From Actinotalea soli (GTDB lineage: Bacteria; Actinomycetota; Actinomycetes; Actinomycetales; Cellulomonadaceae), in contig NZ_JAGEMK010000005.1 of assembly GCF_017565425.1 (NCBI RefSeq), positions 186,001-250,000 on the forward strand: 64,000 nucleotides of DNA, given 5' to 3'. Numbering within the stretch: position 1 is the first letter of the stretch; each line of letters begins with the position of its first letter. A program made the translations under genes and the position numbers. Below, one piece after another: positions 61,026-64,000 of this stretch. Under the pieces are notes generated by a model. The model had not been told where the DNA came from. It saw only the letters and a list, made by a program, of their open reading frames with translations, and did no database searches.

Positions 61026-62542
61026 GCGCCGGCGCGGTCGCCGGTGGCCAGGCGCAGCACCGACCACGACACCGGCGGCAGCTCGAGCCGGACGACGTCC
61101 CCGTCACGGGTGGCCGTGACCGGCCGTGGGGCCAGGGAGGTGTCGTCCTCGACCGTCGAGCGGGCGTAGGGGTCGTCCCCGGCCATCGTCAGGGCCTCGA
61201 CCACCTCGGCCCCGCCGAAGGCACGCAGGTCGAGCTCGACGGTCACGGACTCGCTGGTCGACCGGTTGACCAGGAAGGCCGCCACCGCGCCGGTCTCGGC
61301 GTCGTGGGTGGCCACCGCGTCGACCAGGGGGGTGTCGCCGTAGGTCGCGGTCTGGTGGCTCGGTGTCGCGAGCTCGACCCGCAGCACCTCCCCCACGGCG
61401 TACCGCGAGGTCAGCGCGAAGGGGTGGTACGTCGTCTGCTTCCAGATGCGCCCACCCGGCTCGGTCATGATCGGGGCGATCACGTTGACGAGCTGGGCCA
61501 GGCTCGCGGAGAGCACACGGTCCGAGTGCCGCAGCAGGGAGATGAGCAGGTTCCCCACCACGACGGCGTCGGCGAGGTTGTAGTGGTCCTCGAGCAGCGG
61601 CGGGGCCACCGGCCAGCTGTCCTTCGGGGGCACCGAGGGCGCGGCGTCCTGGTACCAGACGTTCCACTCGTCGAAGGAGATGCCGATCCGCTTGGTCGAG
61701 CGGTTGACCGCGCGCACCGCGTCCGCCGTCGCGACCACGTCGTCGATGAAGGCGTCCATGTTGAGGGCCGAGGCGAGGAAGCTGGCGAGGTCGCCGTCCT
61801 TCTCGAAGTAGTACGCGTGGGCCGAGATCAGGTCGACGTGCTCGTAGGCCTCGGTGAGGACGGTGCGCTCCCACTCGCCGAAGGTGGGCATCGCCGAGCT
61901 CGAGCTGCCGCAGGCCACGAGCTCGAGCCCGGGGTCCACCATCCGCATCGCACGCGCGGTCTCGGCCGCGACCCGCCCGTACTCGGCGGCCGTCTTGTGA
62001 CCGATCTGCCACGGGCCGTCCATCTCGTTGCCCAGGCACCACATGCGGATGCCGTAGGGGTCGGCCGCTCCGTTCTTGCGTCGCAGGTCCGACCACGCGG
62101 TCCCGCCCTCGACGTTGCAGTACTCGAGGAGGTCGAGGGCCTCCTGCACGCCCCGGGTGCCGAGGTTGACGGCCATCATCGGCTCGACGTCGGCCTTGGC
62201 GCACCACCGCATGAACTCGTCCACGCCCACGGTGTTGGGCTCGGTGCTGTGCCAGGCGAGGTCGAGCCGGGCGGGGCGCTCCTCGACCGGGCCGATGCCG
62301 TCCTCCCAGCGGTACCCCGAGACGAAGTTCCCGCCCGGGTAGCGCACGGTGCTGATGCCGAGCTCGCGGACGTGCTCGATGACGTCCCCGCGGAAGCCGT
62401 CCTCGTCGGCGGTCGGGTGGCCCGGGTCGTGGATGCCGGTGTAGACGCACCGGCCGAGGTGCTCGACGAAGGTGCCGAAGGTCCGGCGTCGCACGGGGGC
62501 CACCGTGAAGGCCGGGTCGAGGGTCACGCGGGCATGAGGCAT
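61022..62542 (-). CDS. abfA: GH51 alpha-N-arabinofuranosidase
   Basis: 506 residues, ATG with AGGAGA upstream. Intracellular retaining enzyme removing terminal arabinofuranose from imported oligosaccharides. Acid/base Glu173 in WCLGNEMDGPWQ and nucleophile Glu292 in GISFDEWNVWY; the N-terminal FVEHLGRCVYTGI and C-terminal jelly-roll segments are complete. It has no signal peptide. It lies between the ABC permease genes and the GH43 gene, giving an import-then-digest arrangement. Confidence 0.94.
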   Translation of the reverse strand: MPHARVTLDPAFTVAPVRRRTFGTFVEHLGRCVYTGIHDPGHPTADEDGFRGDVIEHVRELGISTVRYPGGNFVSGYRWEDGIGPVEERPARLDLAWHSTEPNTVGVDEFMRWCAKADVEPMMAVNLGTRGVQEALDLLEYCNVEGGTAWSDLRRKNGAADPYGIRMWCLGNEMDGPWQIGHKTAAEYGRVAAETARAMRMVDPGLELVACGSSSSAMPTFGEWERTVLTEAYEHVDLISAHAYYFEKDGDLASFLASALNMDAFIDDVVATADAVRAVNRSTKRIGISFDEWNVWYQDAAPSVPPKDSWPVAPPLLEDHYNLADAVVVGNLLISLLRHSDRVLSASLAQLVNVIAPIMTEPGGRIWKQTTYHPFALTSRYAVGEVLRVELATPSHQTATYGDTPLVDAVATHDAETGAVAAFLVNRSTSESVTVELDLRAFGGAEVVEALTMAGDDPYARSTVEDDTSLAPRPVTATRDGDVVRLELPPVSWSVLRLATGDRAGA

Positions 62543-62617
62543 CGAGGTCTCCTGGTCAGGATCGGTGAGAGGTGGTGGGCGCCCGTCGGGCGCAGGCTGG
62601 GCGAGGCCGCTCGAGGG

Positions 62618-63544
62618 CTACTTGAGGGCGCCGAGGGCGAGCCCGCCCTGCCAGTACCGCTGCAGGGCGAGGAAGGCGATGATCAGGGGCAGGATCGAGA
62701 CGAAGGCACCCGTGACGATGAGGTTCCACACCTGCTCGCCCCCGGCCCCGGCGTTCGACAGGGACTGCCAGCTGTCCAGGCCGACGGTGATCGGCAGGAG
62801 GTTCGGGCTGCGCAGCATCGCCAGGGCGAGGAAGTAGTTGTTCCAGGTCGCCACGACGGACAGCAGCAGCACCGTGACGATCGCCGGGCGGAGCAGCGGC
62901 AGGGCGACCTGGACGAAGAGCCGCAGCTCCCCCGCGCCGTCCACGCGGCCCGCGTCGAGCAGCTCGTCGGGGACGACGTCCTGGGCGTAGACCCGGATCA
63001 GGTACACCCCGAGCGGGCTCAGCAGGGACGGCAGGATGACGGCCCACCGGGTGTTGACCAGCTGGAACTCGCTGAGCAGGACGAAGGTCGGGATGACCAG
63101 GGCCGTGAGCGGCACCATGACCGAGCCGAGCAGGAGCGCGAAGGAGGCGTTCCTGCCGCGGAACCGGTACTTGGCGAAGCCGTACCCGGCCAGCACCGCG
63201 AAGGCCGTCGCCCCCACGCCGGCCGACAGCGCGTAGAGGAAGGAGTTCCCCAACCAGGTCCAGTAGATGCCGCCCTGGTGAGTGCTCAGGTCCCGGATGT
63301 TCTGGATGAGGTGGAACTCGTCGTCGAACCAGAGCGGCCCGCCGGTCCCCGTGAAGAGCCCGGAGTTGCTCTTGGTGCTCGCGACCATGAGCCACCACAG
63401 CGGGGTGATGAAGTAGAGGACCAGGGCCAGGAGGAACAGGTGCGAGCCGATCCGAGAACGGACGGGCCCCCCGGTCTTCTGGGGTCGGTACGTGGTCGTG
63501 GTCTGCGGGGCCGCGGCACTGCCGCCGGCGGTCGTGATGCCCAT
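62618..63544 (-). CDS. Carbohydrate ABC transporter permease (MalG-type)
   Basis: 308 residues from MGITTAGG, ATG overlapping the partner permease stop (TGATG). Six transmembrane helices and the EAA-loop DAGRVDGAGELRLFVQVALPLLRPA that contacts the ATPase; C-terminal LQRYWQGGLALGALK is the usual CUT1 ending. Linked to arabinosidases, it most likely imports arabino-oligosaccharides. The ATPase may be a shared MsiK-type protein encoded elsewhere. Confidence 0.93.
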   Translation of the reverse strand: MGITTAGGSAAAPQTTTTYRPQKTGGPVRSRIGSHLFLLALVLYFITPLWWLMVASTKSNSGLFTGTGGPLWFDDEFHLIQNIRDLSTHQGGIYWTWLGNSFLYALSAGVGATAFAVLAGYGFAKYRFRGRNASFALLLGSVMVPLTALVIPTFVLLSEFQLVNTRWAVILPSLLSPLGVYLIRVYAQDVVPDELLDAGRVDGAGELRLFVQVALPLLRPAIVTVLLLSVVATWNNYFLALAMLRSPNLLPITVGLDSWQSLSNAGAGGEQVWNLIVTGAFVSILPLIIAFLALQRYWQGGLALGALK

Positions 63545-64000
63545 CACTTGAGTCCGCTCTGCTTGCGCGTCAGGTGCAGGAAGACGTACGAGAAGATGAA
63601 GACGACGACTCCGAGGGCGAAGGCGATCGTCGAGGCGTAGTTGAACTGGCTGTAGGCGAAGGCCAGCGAGAACGCGTACATGTTGGGCGTGTAGTCCGCC
63701 GGGATCGCCCCAGGTGCCACACCACGCAGGATCGCGGGCTCGGTGAAGAACTGGAGCGTGCCGATCAGCGAGAAGATCACCACCATGACCAGGGCCGAGG
63801 AGATCATCGGCACCTTGATGCGGGTCGCGATCTGGAAGCCCGAGGCTCCGTCGATCCGGGCGGCCTCGTAGATGCTCGTCTCGATGCCGCGCAGGGCCGC
63901 GAAGATGATGATCATGTAGTAGCCGGCCCACTGCCAGGTCACGATGTTGACCAGGCTGCCGAAGATCAGGCTCTCGGACAGGAAGCGTGGTGCGTCAGCT
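63544..64000 (-). CDS. Carbohydrate ABC transporter permease (MalF-type, 5' partial)
   Basis: The frame is open to the right edge; the C-terminal 151 residues are visible. EAA-loop EAARIDGASGFQIATRIKVPMIS and three or four transmembrane helices identify a CUT1 inner-membrane permease, partner of the downstream MalG-type protein. The substrate-binding protein gene is expected beyond 64000. Confidence 0.92.
   Translation of the reverse strand, partial: ADAPRFLSESLIFGSLVNIVTWQWAGYYMIIIFAALRGIETSIYEAARIDGASGFQIATRIKVPMISSALVMVVIFSLIGTLQFFTEPAILRGVAPGAIPADYTPNMYAFSLAFAYSQFNYASTIAFALGVVVFIFSYVFLHLTRKQSGLK

Overview
This window is a chromosomal segment of a very GC-rich Gram-positive bacterium. An actinobacterium of the order Micrococcales (Cellulomonas/Sanguibacter/Oerskovia-like) fits best. 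The grounds are strong G/C at third codon positions, frequent GTG starts, menaquinone (not ubiquinone) biosynthesis, a Nuo operon closing with a prenyl synthase, a type VII secretion ATPase, system II cytochrome c maturation and a Rex repressor. The genus cannot be fixed from the sequence alone. No tRNA, rRNA, insertion sequence, prophage or CRISPR array was seen, and no gene-free stretch exceeds about 300 bases.

Layout. (1) 1-5200, plus strand: the end of a Gly/Ala-rich protein likely tied to type VII secretion, a decayed remnant carrying a second copy of its C-terminal tail, and the full three-ATPase EccC. (2) 20582 down to 5222, minus strand: eight tightly packed genes for PP2C phosphatase, FHA protein, membrane Ser/Thr kinase, a giant Ig-like/fibronectin surface protein (frameshifted at a G8 tract), MoxR ATPase, DUF58 protein, a transglutaminase-like membrane protein lacking its catalytic triad, and a small membrane protein. 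This looks like a phosphorylation-controlled cell-envelope system. (3) 39624 down to 20703, minus strand: a respiratory super-operon, menJ - nuoABCDEFGHIJKLMN - polyprenyl diphosphate synthase, with a Rex-type operator just before menJ. (4) 39725-51168: menaquinone genes menG, menF, menD, menC, menB, menE and menA, interleaved with an HtrA-like protease, an SMR transporter, a DUF3048 lipoprotein and small membrane proteins. (5) 51494-56699: a small PLDc_N-type protein, then a system II cytochrome c maturation operon (histidine phosphatase, resA, ccdA, resB, ccsB). (6) 56763-59948: MarR regulator divergent from YceI with palindromic operators between them, then rex with a glutaredoxin-like gene, and a divergent HAD phosphatase. 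(7) 59958-64000: an arabinan/arabinoside locus (GH43, GH51, two ABC permeases) that runs off the right edge.

How it works together: complex I delivers electrons from NADH to menaquinone, and the window encodes the enzyme (14 subunits), most of the quinone pathway, the tail synthase and the tail-saturating reductase. Rex, encoded about 19 kb away, probably senses NADH/NAD+ and represses the menJ-nuo operon through the 39640-39658 site. Many genes here appear to be transcribed leaderless: a -10 hexamer of the form TANNNT sits 6-8 bases before the start codon of at least nine genes.
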